DNA of 64,000 nt, from NCBI GenBank assembly GCA_028554795.2, contig CM068825.1, positions 91,730,951 through 91,794,950 on the forward strand, read 5' to 3'. Of this stretch, positions 14,076-26,309 are shown in pieces (position 1 is the stretch's first letter; every line of letters starts with the position of its first letter). Source of the DNA: Sinohyriopsis cumingii (Eukaryota; Mollusca; Bivalvia; Unionida; Unionidae). The notes below the pieces were generated by a model that saw nothing but the letters and a program-made list of their open reading frames with translations, was not told the DNA's origin and ran no database searches. A program made the translations under genes and the position numbers.

Positions 14076-15686
14076 ATAGGATAAAATTCATCATGCTGTT
14101 ATTAGTTTCTAGCATAATATCACTTAGTTCAACTTCGTGTGCGAGTGCTTGTCACTCTCAATGTGTATTGTATGATGTGTTATCAAAGTTGAAGAGACCT
14201 TAAGTTGCTTCATCAGTGAATTTCTTTTTGTTATATATCTGTTGATGTTGTTTGATTTTATAACAACTTTGTGAGGGACAGCAGAAGACAAAAGTTGTTG
14301 TTTTTTTTTCTTTTTAAAAGTAGTTCATAGAGCGTGGACACCATGACTGAGGCGTCTGGTCTGAGAACCAGACGAAATAAGAAAATTTAATGAGAAAAAA
14401 TTCTTCTGTCCATTAATAGTTTAATATATATTTGGTTTTTTTTTTTAAAATACCAATTGAATTGAATACGAGCATGGAAGGGAACGTTAGAAAAGAGAAT
14501 AACACTCACCCACCAAAAATAGCAAAAATAAAAATGCCAGCTGTTTGGTGAGATCATTTAGAGACTTTCTTATCCGAAAGGTGTACATTTCTCCGCATAT
14601 TTAGCATGACGACACCATTTTTTGAGCAGGCAAATATATTAAAGCAAAATGCATCAATTTATTACAATTACACTGTTAATCACAATGTAACGTTTTGTCT
14701 TCTGTTTTTTTTTTTCTTCAGTCTCGACTTATGAGAAAACGTTCACTGCAAAAGTGTGAGTGTCCGATATTGTGAAAAGCAGGTGTTTGCTTACACTATC
14801 ATTACGTAAAACAAGGTCTTTGCACCTGTACTCCAGTGGTTTTACTGAAACTCCGAAGGAAAAAAAAATCCAAGTATATACAACACTTCGTTTTTACTAC
14901 ATCTTCTGCACGATGGTGACAGTGAATGCTTCAAAGAAACATTGCGTAATAACTGTGTGTACATGAAGGTAGTCTGCCCGTGGTGATACACTATTGTACC
15001 GACCTTGTCTTTTTCAGTATGTCTAATTGCTTGCTGATTACACTTAACACGCATTAAGTTGAAATAAACGTTTTCTTTACATCAGATCCCTCTCCACCTC
15101 CTCCTCCTCGAGAGTTTTGTTAAAGAGCAGATATGAACAACCCTACATACAAATTCTGTCATTCCTTGAGTCTGTTGAATATTGACTTTTCCAACCGTGA
15201 TAATCAAAGAAGAATCATAGTAAACTGACTGCTGCATAAATTTAATTGTTGATGCCTAGAAAAACACAGCAAAATTGGTAGCAGCAAAATATATAATACT
15301 TGTAAATAAATTACATTTTTGCCTTAGTTACTATATGGAAAAAATAGGGGCGATGACTGAAAACTCGTGGATTGTGTAATGGCGGCGTATAGTAAACTAA
15401 GTTATCTTCTGAGTCCTAATATATATGACATATCAGTCAAGGATGTCTTCCTGATTGTTTTTTCTCTTCATTAATACGTCATTCACGGTATAAATTTTTC
15501 TCCTAAGCGTCCCTCAAATGTAAATTGTCACGAATGAAATAGGTGTAAAATTAATCCTTACTGGTGCGTCCCCAACTCCATCTCTCGTCTGGTATTAAAA
15601 TGTTTTACTTTTGTCTTCATGTTGGATTTGTGCATTTTACTCGCCGTATCTAAGGACAGTTGGACCACAATACTGACAGCTATAGA

Positions 15687-15689
<3 letters not shown>
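14076..15689. other. Unique AT-rich sequence, nothing identified
   Basis: Short homopolymer runs (poly-T near 14302 and 14706, T/A runs near 14432-14450). Open frames at 14760-14966 and 14842-15054 have no recognisable motif. Confidence 0.55.

Positions 15690-15733
<44 letters not shown>
15690..15733. repeat. (GA)n microsatellite
   Basis: About 21 GA units. The overlapping frames (ERERER / SLSLSL) are artefacts. Confidence 0.97.
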
Positions 15734-15737
<4 letters not shown>

Positions 15738-15799
15738 TAAATTGAAATACAGTAAAGACATAACAAACAACTACTATATGGTATCGAAAGGACGTGTTT

Positions 15800-16410
15800 A
15801 TGCTTTACTCCGTACAGGTAATGATTGAAATGTACTTGTATAGGTCTTATTCAGTAGTTAATGATTGAAATGTACTTGTATAGGCCTTATTCGGTACTAG
15901 AAATGATTTAAAATGGCGTCTGTAGACCTTACTTAGTACTGGTAACAGGCCTGGACCTAGGATGTGCGGGGCCCAAGGCAGCAAGCGATGAGCGCGGGGC
16001 CCCAAGCAAAAAAAAAAAAAAAAAAAACTGCACTGCGGAGTTGATTTCCTGAAAGCGCGGGGCTCAAGGCGATTGACTCGTTCGCCTTGCCTTAGGGCCG
16101 GGCCTGACTGGTAATGATTTAAATGTGCTTGTATAAGCCTTACTCAGTACTGGTAATGATTGAAATGTATTTGTATCGATCTTACTCAGTACTGGTATTG
16201 ATATAGATGTGCTTGTATAGACCGTACTAAATACTAGTAATGATTTAATAGTGCGTGTATAGGCCTTAATCAGTACTGGTAATGATTTACAAGGGCGTGT
16301 ATAGGGCTTAATCAGTACTGGTAACGATTTAAATATATTTGTATAGTTCTTACTCAGCACCGTTAATGATTTAAATGTACGTGTTTTACTTGGTACTGTT
16401 AACAATAAAT
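15800..16410. repeat. 42-bp minisatellite interrupted by a MITE
   Basis: Units of the type ACTGGTAATGATTTAAATGTGC...CTTACTCAGT start at 15814, 15856, 15896 and 15938. After the insertion they resume at 16107, 16149, 16191, 16233, 16275, 16317 and 16359, nearly all exactly 42 bp apart. The hAT-type MITE at 15946-16106 splits the unit that began at 15938. Because 42 is a multiple of three, a minus-strand frame (16064-16405) stays open as a 14-residue repeat; I do not call it a gene. Confidence 0.93.
15946..16106. mobile_element. hAT-type MITE, family M1 (copy 1)
   Basis: A 161-bp GC-rich insertion with imperfect terminal inverted repeats: left CAGGCCTGGACCTAG, right end TTAGGGCCGGGCCTG. It has a perfect 8-bp target-site duplication ACTGGTAA at 15938-15945 and 16107-16114. 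Inside are GGGCCCAAGGCAGCAAGCGATG, an A-run and GAAAGCGCGGGG. An 8-bp duplication plus CAG-type ends is the hAT hallmark. No transposase, so non-autonomous. The second copy is at 32449. Confidence 0.9.
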
Positions 16411-16696
16411 GCTAAGAACGTTTGCTAAAAGGCTCAGTATTCCAGCAGTCTACCAAAAGTCCATCCGTAACTGTAATATGCTGATATAAATATACCAGGT
16501 AGTAATAACATTTTTTCATAAGACTTATCTGTTGATTTTTGGAAAACACGATAAAAAGAAAATGAACTGCTTGGTACAACAAAAAATCATAATACCGTAA
16601 ATTGGATGAAACTTGCATCAGATAAATTTAAAAAACTTTGAAAATGCATGTAATACACACAAAATATTGACTGTATATGTGTTTGTGCGTGTGTGT
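16411..16696. other. Unique sequence, nothing identified
   Basis: No feature recognised; ends in a (TG)n-like stretch that may belong to the tail of the adjacent minus-strand SINE. Confidence 0.55.
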
Positions 16697-17003
16697 GATA
16701 TGGATTTTTAACGTAGCTTTAACACTTTTTCAGTCATATCGCTACGATGTCTGCAGTGTGACAGTTTTCAGCGATGTCTAGCACTAGGCAATCATGCCGC
16801 AGACATGTAGCATGATGTCACACCCAGTCACATTATCCTGACGCCAGGCTGACCAGTCCTAACACTAACCTCTTAATCCTGAACGCCCAGCGAGGCAGCT
16901 GTTAGTACCATTTTTATGTCTTTGGTATGACTCGGCCGGGGTTTGAACCCGCGACCTCCCGCATCCGAGGCCGCCGCTTTAACCACTAGGCCATCGGAGC
17001 GGT
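16697..17003 (-). mobile_element. tRNA-derived SINE, family 1 (copy 2)
   Basis: Reverse-strand copy. The tail side begins GGATTTTTAACGTAGCTTTAACAC and the element ends at the tRNA-like head near 17003. The head has a B box (GGTTTGAACCC on the + strand) and an A-box region ACCACTAGGCC. The 5' flank of the tail is (GT)n, as expected of a SINE whose 3' end ran into a simple repeat. Confidence 0.92.
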
Positions 17004-17081
17004 CATAAGAGAATGAAATGAAATATTAGTTTAATCGACGGCCAATCTATGTTTGATATGACAGTGAGCTTAATAGCAAAC

Positions 17082-17145
17082 TATGTATGTATGTATGTAT
17101 GTATGTATGTATGTATGTATGTATGTATGCATGCATGCATGCATG
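17082..17145. repeat. (TATG)n / (CATG)n microsatellite
   Basis: About 12 TATG units passing into four CATG units, the same two motifs as at 1873-2012. Confidence 0.95.
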
Positions 17146-17496
17146 TTCGTACCACCCCAAGGTGTAAATCTGTAAACAGGCTACATTAGTTGCTTCTGTT
17201 TGTGCATACTTAGAGTGACACATGTCTCTGGAGCAATGAGGTAAGATTCCAAAATTAAAAGAAAGCTCATCTGGCAAAGTTTTACGTCCCTAGCTGAATT
17301 ATTATATACTGAATAAACTATTTACTTAAGGATCAATCAGGAAACAATGAATTGAATCATAAGAGTGTTATATACAAACTAAAAACATATTGGTCACAAT
17401 CTACAAACTTTTGTACATGTTGCAACTTTCTAATCCATATCACATATGAATTTGTGAAAGTGGTTGTGATAAAATATATTAAAATTTTGAAAATGA

Positions 17497-17499
<3 letters not shown>
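17146..17499. other. Unique sequence, nothing identified
   Basis: No feature recognised. Confidence 0.55.

Positions 17500-17563
<64 letters not shown>
17500..17563. repeat. (TA)n microsatellite
   Basis: About 32 TA units; open frames over it are artefacts. Confidence 0.97.
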
Positions 17564-17565
<2 letters not shown>

Positions 17566-18029
17566 CGCATACGATAGCCATATTTAATCATATATTAGGC
17601 AATATGTCTTTCGATTAAACTGGATTTGAAGAAGTAACCATGTAATTCTTATTTGAATAATATGACTGATGAAATATTTAGCAGTCTTAGAACTATCGAG
17701 CTACAAATAGAGCTGAGTGTGATATTCGGTGATAATTTATAGCCTTAAGTAATAAACTGCGATGCAGTTTGTTGGACGAACGGTGGACTTTAACTGAGAA
17801 AAAAATTGTTTTGTTTTTTTACAGACGGCGTCGTTTACCAGGAAGATTATTTTATGAATCAAAATATTTATTTTTCGTTTCTCAGCAAATGTCAACAGTG
17901 TAGAAAGACAGCTGTGTGGCATGTTCGACCGCGGCATGTATTTACCCTATCATACGCACTGTGAATCAGTCTTTTCCTTTTCAAGCACACGTGTATCTTT
18001 TACATTTGGAACTGTGGTTTGCTGGTTGG
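17564..18029. other. Unique sequence, nothing identified
   Basis: No feature recognised; short T-run at 17811-17820. Confidence 0.55.
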
Positions 18030-18171
18030 TAGGTTTTTAAAGGCACTTCAAACATATTATTGGTTAACCAAGCACACGTCGAGGAAACCGAACCAGGCTG
18101 GTTTGGGCGGGTATCGAACTCTCGATCTTTGGACAACGAGCCAGACGCTCAACCGGCTAAGTTACCGCAGC
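18030..18171 (-). mobile_element. tRNA-derived SINE fragment, family 3
   Basis: On the minus strand the right end reads as a tRNA-like head: CTGCGGTAACTTAGCCGGTTGAG (positions about 18149-18171) carries an A-box-like TTAGCCGGTTG, and GATCGAGAGTTCGATACCCG (about 18108-18127) is the B-box side. The remainder toward 18030 is a diverged body. A related fragment is at 20925-21016. The open frame over it is not a gene. Confidence 0.6.
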
Positions 18172-18268
18172 TGTCTACAACCTGAAGGATTCAAACATAT
18201 ATGACGGACATTTTCGATGACCATTTATGTTTAATATTTCCATTTTTCTCTCTCTCTGTCTCTACTTC

Positions 18269-19070
<802 letters not shown>

Positions 19071-19108
<38 letters not shown>

Positions 19109-19204
19109 AGCGCACATACATACATGGGATTCAGAAGGTGAAATAACGATGCAAATATGACTTTTCGGGTCTGTCATTGATTTAGTGTATATGATAATGG
19201 CAAC

Positions 19205-19248
<44 letters not shown>

Positions 19249-19250
19249 AA
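19071..19250. repeat. (GT)n and (GAAA)n microsatellites
   Basis: (GT)n at 19071-19104 and (GAAA)n at about 19206-19250, separated by about 100 bp of unique sequence. Confidence 0.93.
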
Positions 19251-19484
19251 ACTAATTTGGGTTTTATTTCAATGAGCACTGCATTTCCTGTAGTGTGATG
19301 AATAATATTACCCAATGAGCGTATGGATATGGAAAATCATAAACAGACAAAAGAGAAAGAAGAAATGAGAACGAAAATAGCGTTAGAATCTTGTACTTGT
19401 TGTGAATATTGCATATCTATTTGAGGAGGGGCATCTAGGTGACAGATAATATGGTCACTCCGACCAATCTCTCATAACCAGTAT

Positions 19485-19739
19485 AGGGGCCCCGAGTGGC
19501 TGAGTGGTCTAAAGCGCTCTCCGTTACGGATCACTGCCATCTCACCTCTGTCTGCGTGGGTTCGAGTCTCGGATTCGGCTAATGGGTATGTGAGAAAGCT
19601 TGCCAGTAGCTTGTCGTGGGTCGGTGGTTCTTTCCGTGGTTTTCCCGGGTTCTTCCTCCACCATTAATACTGGCCGCCATGTATAGCCTATCGTGTGCTG
19701 AAAAATGGCGTTAAACCCAACAACAACAACAACAACAAA
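19485..19739 (+). mobile_element. tRNA-derived SINE, family 2 (copy 1, full length)
   Basis: The head resembles a Leu/Ser-type tRNA: A-box region GAGTGGCTGAGTGGTCTAAAG and B box GGTTCGAGTCT. The body includes CTTCCTCCACCATTAATACTGG and GCGTTAAACCC, and the tail is (AAC)n. It is flanked by a perfect 13-bp target-site duplication TCATAACCAGTAT at 19472-19484 and 19740-19752. Copies lie at 57018-57272 and 58837-59012, both on the minus strand. The intact duplication suggests a fairly recent insertion by LINE-type target-primed reverse transcription. Confidence 0.95.
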
Positions 19740-19752
19740 TCATAACCAGTAT

Positions 19753-20924
19753 CAAGCAAAACTAAGTTGAATGGTGTGCCCTGCTAAATCTCGGTTGTTC
19801 TGCCCGTTCCGAATGTCAAGGCCTTTTTATTACTAATTTTTTGTATTTTATTACATTTTATGATTTATATAGCAATTAATTGACATTTCAAACAATTTAC
19901 TTAAATGATTTATTTTTTTATTGGAATATCCAAAATTATTTTCGTCTTGTTATGTCTTTATTAAATTGAGTTCGATTGTTAAAAGCATTACCTGATTATT
20001 GCGTGTTAGCTGGAACAGAGATTGCACGTGATAACTTTATAATAATGCGTTAAAGCAAATAAGCATTCAATTAGAATCAGTACACTCTTTGTTAAATACT
20101 ACAGTTTGCAGTACGAAACAGTAGTATGCAAATTCTAACCCTGGCTCTCAAGTAACCAATTACATTTATGTTCTCATGCTCTGGGAGGGTGGGCGTACTT
20201 CACTTTGTGTACAGTCAACTACACGCTAATTTTGAATACTGAGCAGTTATTGCAGACTTTACAGCATGTGTTAAGACAATTTGTAGGTGCAAAAAGCAAG
20301 GAATATTTGAGTCACGCTGGCAGATAGTCAAGACGTAAATAGATGTACATTTGAATATATAATTGTTCGTCCCTTTGTGTCTCCATTCATCTGTAGGCGT
20401 ATGGGTCCGCTTTTCTTCTCCAGCTGGCCTCTTGCATTGAAACCGGGGTCAGGGATTTCTGGTGTCAATTATTACACAGAGTTGTAAGCGTGACCGTGAT
20501 ACGAAATGTAAAAAAAAAAAAATATTGATCGATTTATGTTAACTGAGTTCTGTTTTGTCTTTAATTAACACCCCCCCACACACACGTACGTTCAATTATT
20601 CGATGTCCATGAAGAAAAATATTTAATTTAAAAAATATGATTATAAAAAATATAGACCTACAAAAAGATTGTAAACAAACACACCAATAAGATCTCAAAA
20701 GAGTGTAAATCATTAAAAATAATTTAAACAATTTATTTTCTCAAAACTTTAAAAACATACGGATACAGATGTCATAGATTGTATTTATTGATTATTTTTG
20801 GGTTAGGGAAAGAAAACGATTTCATTTTTATTGGTTTTTACGGTATTTTCTTTTTACACATTATTGACTTTCTTATGACTTGGAAATCTTATAAAATTGC
20901 AATTTCAAAGGACACATTAAGGCA
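19753..20924. other. Unique AT-rich sequence, nothing identified
   Basis: Short A-run at 20508-20522 and C-rich/(CA) stretch at 20570-20586; otherwise nothing recognised. Confidence 0.55.
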
Positions 20925-21016
20925 GCAGACACACCCTGGTCTGGGTGGGTATTGGACCAGCAACATTGGTAGCACGAGTCCGATGTTCGACCAACTAAAC
21001 TACCGCCGCTCCCAAA
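20925..21016 (-). mobile_element. tRNA-derived SINE fragment, family 3-like
   Basis: The + strand carries GTCTGGGTGGGTATTGGACC...CCGATGTTCGACCAACTAAACTACCGC. This aligns with the head region of the 18030-18171 fragment (GTTTGGGCGGGTATCGAACT...CAGACGCTCAACCGGCTAAGTTACCGC). The B box is decayed (ATTGGACC). An old, truncated copy. Confidence 0.55.
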
Positions 21017-21323
21017 GAGTTATTCAAACTGGTTTAACTTGGTAAACTTGTTTAAGCTATGTTGGTATCTCTTCAAATATATTGGTATATAACCCGAGCT
21101 TTCTATTTTTTTCAAAGTCAAAATCAAGTAGAATAAAGTTGTTTTTTTCTTCAAAAAGGAGCTGCTATCTCGTTGAGAGACAGACAGACAGAGACTGATA
21201 TTCAGAATTTCTATCATATTAGCGTAATCATGTTTCACTGTTTACCTATAGAGGAAAGAATGTCATATATGGAGAAAACCAGCCACATTTTACACATCGG
21301 AAAATGTGTCTACATATATAAAT
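21017..21323. other. Unique sequence, nothing identified
   Basis: Only a short GACAGACAGACAGA run near 21177-21190 stands out. Confidence 0.5.
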
Positions 21324-21391
21324 ACATACATACATACATACATACATACATTCATACATACATACATACATACATACATACATACATACAT
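21324..21391. repeat. (CATA)n microsatellite
   Basis: About 17 CATA units with one TTCA interruption. It lies immediately at the truncated 3' edge of the gag remnant on its right. Confidence 0.95.
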
Positions 21392-21393
21392 TA

Positions 21394-22760
21394 AATATGG
21401 TACCCGTGGGAAGAGACAAGGAGTTTTGATCGAGCTTATCAGAAAATTGATTTCTAAACGTTGTGCCAGATTGAAATTTAGAAGGGCTTGTATTAGGCTG
21501 AAATACTTTTCTACCAGGAGAATGCTGAGTGGAAGACTTGCTTAAAAAAGGAACTTTATGAGCTAAGGAATACTCGTCACCGGCACGAGCAGCTTTTTCC
21601 AGTGTTTCGACCTTATGCTCATCAAGATAAGTTTTATTATCAGTATGGACACAGTTCTTAAACTCTTCAAGAAATACAATTTGTCCGAGACATTCATAAT
21701 CTTGATCAACGTTCTTGGATAAGCGCCATCAATCAAATAATTCATCTTTTTCTCTTGCAAATTCTACATGAGTTTGTCAAATTCTTTGGTATAGTTCCTG
21801 ATGTTTTTTGCCGATAAACCTCAGGGACTAACTCATAACCCTTTAAGATGCATTCCTTAACCAGATTATAGTCACCACTTTGCTGTAGTGACAATGAATG
21901 GTAAGTATCATTAGCTTTACCAGTAAGTATACATTGTAATAATAGAGTCCAATGCTCCCTTGGCCATTTAAAATTTTCAGCAGTTTTTTTCAAAACGAGT
22001 GAAATATTTGTCTACTTCTCTTCCTCTGAAAGGGGGTACTAACCGAATATACTTAGTAACATCAAAACTTGAATTTGTATCCAAAGTGGGAATGTGCTTT
22101 TCACTTGCCGGCTCCATTTCTTTTATTCTAAATTGATATTCCCTCTCTTCCTTCTCTCTTTTCATTTGCATTTGCATCTATCTCTCTCTTTCCTCTTTCT
22201 CTGATTGTAACTGCATTTCTCTCTCTCTCCTGTAACTTCATTTGTTCCTTTTGTAACTGCATTTGCCTTTCTGTCTCTCTTTATTTCTTATCTAATTGCA
22301 TTTGTTTTTCTTCTTTCTGTCACTACATTTGTTTTTCTTCTTTCTGTAATAACATTTGTTCTTTCTCTTTTTCCAATGGCAACTGCATTTTTTTTTCTTT
22401 GTTATCTTTCTGAAGTTCCAGCTTTCTTAGCTCTAATTCCATCTTGTATTTTAATTTTTAATTCCTTTATTTTTATTTCAGAGTCTTATACAGACTAACT
22501 GATCGAAACCAAAGCGCTTTTATCCAAAACACTCTTTTCTACCAAATAATGGACCAAAATATTTTTTTCTTGCTTCGTTAAGGAAGTTTTGCCTCAGAAA
22601 GATCATATTTTCTGGCAAGTTGAATCAATTCATCTTTCCTCAGACAGTCCAACTGTTCCTGGGTAGGAAGTGAAAAATCTCCACTTTTGATGACATTGTA
22701 AAAAAAGCTTGCTGATTTCATTAAAGATTTCTAAAACGTGAAATAATGCTTGGATTTTTT
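21394..22760 (-). pseudogene. Decayed Ty3/Gypsy-type gag remnant
   Basis: Read on the minus strand, pieces in several frames follow the order of an invertebrate LTR-retrotransposon gag. Near 22660 is TQEQLDCLRKDELIQLAR. A Glu/Lys/Gln-rich coiled region follows (about 22150-22430), then RLVPPFRGREVDKYFTRFE (about 21990-22060), then WPREHWTLLLQCILTGKA (about 21905-21970). Next comes LVKECILKGYELVPEVYRQK (about 21810-21870), and finally EEFKNCVHTD and DEHKVETLEKAA-type pieces down to about 21580. Frameshifts and stops break it repeatedly, and pol, the zinc knuckle and the 3' LTR are absent. The remnant stops abruptly at the CATA array. Family knowledge: this gag fold packages element RNA; here it cannot be functional. 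Confidence 0.82.
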
Positions 22761-22827
22761 TTTAAATCAAAAGCATGGGGAATTTAATTAAAAACGTTTT
22801 CTGAAATATTTTAGCCAAAATTCATAT

Positions 22828-22845
22828 ATCCCGGACGAACCCCTA
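22828..22845 (-). promoter_or_regulatory. Primer-binding site, tRNA-Pro-like
   Basis: The minus strand reads TAGGGGTTCGTCCGGGAT, one or two bases off the sequence complementary to the 3' end of tRNA-Pro used by many LTR elements (TGGGGGCTCGTCCGGGAT). It sits just inside the putative LTR edge at 22854 and upstream of the gag remnant in the same orientation, as expected for a reverse-transcription start. Confidence 0.75.
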
Positions 22846-22853
22846 ATTTTATT

Positions 22854-23365
22854 TGTTACGTTTTTAAGCTCTTACAAAACGTAGCAAAAAAAAGTGAAGA
22901 CAACAAGCAATATAAAATTGAACAAATCATCATTTTCATTAAAAAATATTCCAAGAGTTAAAAATAGAAATCATAGAAACAAAAAGTACTAATGAAACTG
23001 AGTTCGAATTCCAATGAAATCCTAAATGGAAGGTGATGACGTATGTTGTGGTCAGCGTCGCACTGATGTGTCAACCGTTCTTGGTTGAATCACAGAAAAT
23101 AATATTCCAATTTGAATTCTGTATAAATTTCGATAAATGTCCTTGTCCAAAAATTAATTTAGAGCACTAGTATTTCCGGGGAAAAGAATCGCTTTTCTTT
23201 AAAATAAAGTAAAATAATTAGCCTCAAAACTGGTCACAACATAAAACACCTGGACCTCTCCAGTGTTAAGGCAAAACATCAGTAATAAATCTAACAACAA
23301 CGCAAAACAGATGCCCAGATGTGGGTCAATCCTCTGAAAAAAAAGAGTTTGTAACAACTGCTACA
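22854..23365 (-). mobile_element. 5' LTR of the decayed Gypsy-type element
   Basis: On the + strand it begins TGTTACG directly after the primer-binding site. A plausible outer end is ...CTGCTACA at about 23365, giving TGT...ACA termini. The outer end is uncertain. Its start is similar to the dispersed LTR-like repeats at 11506 and 36656, which may be related solo LTRs. Confidence 0.55.
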
Positions 23366-23646
23366 TGTTATTTGTCATATAATCCCATTATGGCCTCTAT
23401 TCCATTTTATGAATCTTACTCTGAGAAAGAATAATAAAAATAGGAAAGGTTTTTACTACAAACTATCACTGGTTCTGAATCAAGTTAAGGAACTAGTTCA
23501 GCATTAGATATAATGTTTCTATAAAGTTGTTTACGTTAAAAATATTTAAAAAATCAGTCAGAACTGAACTATATTCCTGTAAATTAAGTTACATTACATT
23601 AGCAATTAAAGGAATAAAAAACAAAACAATTAAAAGTTACAAAGAA
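23366..23646. other. Unique sequence, nothing identified
   Basis: No feature recognised. Confidence 0.5.
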
Positions 23647-23974
23647 CCGCTCAGGTGGCCTAGTGGTTACAGCGTCCACCTCGGATGCGGGAGGTCGTGG
23701 GTTCGATCCCCGGCCGAGTCATATCAAATACTTACAAAAATGGTACTTACAGCTGCCTCGCTTGGCGCTCAGCATTAAAAGGTTAGTATTAGGACTGGTC
23801 GGCCTGGTGTCAGGATAATGTGACTGGGTGGAACATCATGCAATATGTCTGCGGCATGACGTCCCAGTGCTAGACATCACTATAAACTGCCACAATGCAG
23901 ACATCGTAGCGATATGATTGAAAAATTGTTAAAGCTATGTTAAAAATCCAAATCACACACACACACACACACAC
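23647..23974 (+). mobile_element. tRNA-derived SINE, family 1 (copy 3)
   Basis: The best-preserved head of the family: GGTGGCCTAGTGGTTACAGCG (A box) and GGGTTCGATCCCCGGCCGAG (B box). The full body follows with CTTGGCGCTCAGCATTAAAAGG and AGACATCACTATAAACTGCC, then AAAAATCCAAATCAC running into (CA)n. The tail (CA)n was probably seeded by the ATCAC terminus. The open frame across the head is not a gene. Confidence 0.95.
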
Positions 23975-26131
23975 AGAGAAACAAATTAACATACACAAAG
24001 AAACAAATTAAATCAAATATAAATTAAATCAAATATACATAACAATAGTAACACGAAATTTAAGCCACTGTAATTTTAAAGTTTTTGTTGTTCTTGATGT
24101 TATAACTTAAAACAGTGCAATTACATATTTGGTCAGTAATCTATAGTAAAACGGAAAGTTTCCTGTCACATTTATTTCACGAGTTGGTGAAACTTTCGAG
24201 TTTAAAAGTAAAAGTATGCAATCTTTCAAACGTTTGTTAATATGAAGAGTGCTTGATAATTGGTATCGGGATGAAATGCATGTCATTCTTGCAGTCTAGA
24301 TAAAGAATTTTTAGTCTGATTGGCACATTGAACGGAAGAAAATTAGTATTATTACCGTTCTTTGCTTTAAAACATTTAAATGCAAGAAAAGTTTCATAAC
24401 ATGCATGCATATTACTAATATATGTTACATTACGTTCAGTCTGTTTTTTTTGTATATATAATTCACACATTGTTTAGTCTTACTAGTGAATTCACTCATT
24501 CGGTTGTTTTCAATTAAATCATCTTTCGTTATAGGTATATTTTGTTCTAATAAATTTCCAGTCCGAAAAGCATCACGCGCAAAACATAATTTCCTTATCC
24601 TTTGACGATGTAACTTTTTAATCATCTGTTGTAGTTGTTCTGAAACATATCTTCCCTCTGTCTACGTTGACTTCCATATGAATTTGCAATTTAAATTGGG
24701 GGGGGGGGGCTGTGTCTTAGCTAGGAAATAAACAAATAGTTTTATTTTGGAACAACTAAAGTTTTTAAAACTTTTTTGTTACCATTTGGTGTTAATTCAT
24801 TTTGCCCAGTGAGTAATAAAGTTCACTTTCCCGTGTATTTTATTTTATTTTAAAACTGGCTGTACCCATTTTGTTAAAACTGACCTATAACGTCATACAT
24901 AATGGGTAAATTCAGTGACTCGCTGTAGTTTTAATCCATGATGAAAGGCTTCCTACTTTCTATTCAGACTGCTATTGTGTTTGTAATATTGCGTTCAGGC
25001 CAGAAACCCACAGAAAAGCGATGAAATAGAAGACACATGGATTAAGAAAGACACATTAAAACTTTAAATAGTTTCACCTGCAGACTGTAAAAGTAAAACC
25101 GCTCTGACAAATTAATGGTGAGATATTACAATACAATTTGTTTATCCAACGTCTTGGGTCCGAAACTATAAAGAGCCAGAAGATTATTATTAAATTTCCA
25201 TGAAATAGAATCAACTACTTTTTCAAAATAAATTAAAAATAAAATATTGTTTCGTCATTTGCATCATGTCATATATACTCAATGTACCTTTGCTAATATA
25301 TATCCCTTGAATAAATCCAGTTTTGTCATCAGATATTATATCATTCAATAATGACTTTATTCTTTTAGCTATACATTCTAATGCTAATTTGCATACAATG
25401 TTAAGTTTTAATGTAGCGTGCCAATTATTCTAATACTATCTTTTTTTTTGGGGGGGGGGCGACGTATCTTACTTATGTATTCAAGTTATAATTTTGTCTC
25501 AAAGTTGAAACAGCCCGTTTCATATGATTTATTAATACCTGAATACAAATTCATCAATATCAACGAAATGCTTGTAAAAATTGGTTATGCTCTGAAATCA
25601 ATAATTATATAGTGCTTGTGTGCCCTAAGAAAATTTTAGTGTGTCCCTTTTTAATAAACGTGTATGTAATTATAACTTTGCAGTGTTTTCTTTGTTTCAC
25701 ATGACTAATACGCTCATCGTATTCTCCTGTGTCTATGTGTTGTCATTAAATGTTATTATATGTTCATACAGTCTGTCTTGTGTAGTGTCTCTTAATATGG
25801 GATATACTTTGTCTGATATGTCGAACTGCTGTAAGAACTTGATCTTATGTTAACTTAGAGTCGGCTCGAAAAGCTGATTAGCACCATTGTTGATATTTAT
25901 TTTTCTGATTATAAATAATATTTATTTTGTTGTGATACGTATTTGATATAAAATAAAAAATTAAGTCCATTTATTTAAATTAGAGGAAAGTTTACAGTTG
26001 TGGCTTCTTGTTGTACTTCGAAGGGAAAAAAAGGGATTTGATTTGCACTGGATTTCCTGTATATTGTAATGAACGGCGATTTCCTCTTCAACCTTTCACT
26101 AACTATAGCATCCACCTTTCAACATCTTCTA
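23975..26131. other. Unique AT-rich sequence, nothing identified
   Basis: Homopolymer G runs at about 24698-24709 and 25451-25459. Overlapping minus-strand frames at 24237-24625 have no recognisable domain. No splice-consistent coding signal seen. Confidence 0.5.
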
Positions 26132-26309
26132 TCTATTAAATTTCAAAATTAACCGCTTTTTGTGTGAATTATAAATTAAATTACCATGCTTCCCTTGGTG
26201 TTTTGTACATGTAAAATATATCTATTAAATTTCAAAATTAACCGCTTTTTGTGTGACTTTATAAATTAAATTACCATGCTTCTCTTGGTGTTTTGTACAT
26301 GTAAAATAT
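26132..26309. repeat. 89-bp tandem duplication
   Basis: A segment starting TCTATTAAATTTCAAAATTA occurs at 26132 and again at 26221. The copies are almost identical over the full 89 bp (differences include GAATT/GACTTT and CCC/CTC), indicating a recent duplication. Confidence 0.95.

Noticed and set aside
16064-16405. 113-codon minus-strand frame with 14-residue repeats
   Set aside because: By-product of the 42-bp minisatellite and the end of the MITE.
24237-24625. Two overlapping minus-strand Lys/Asn-rich frames as a transposase remnant
   Set aside because: No motif of any transposase or recombinase family could be seen.
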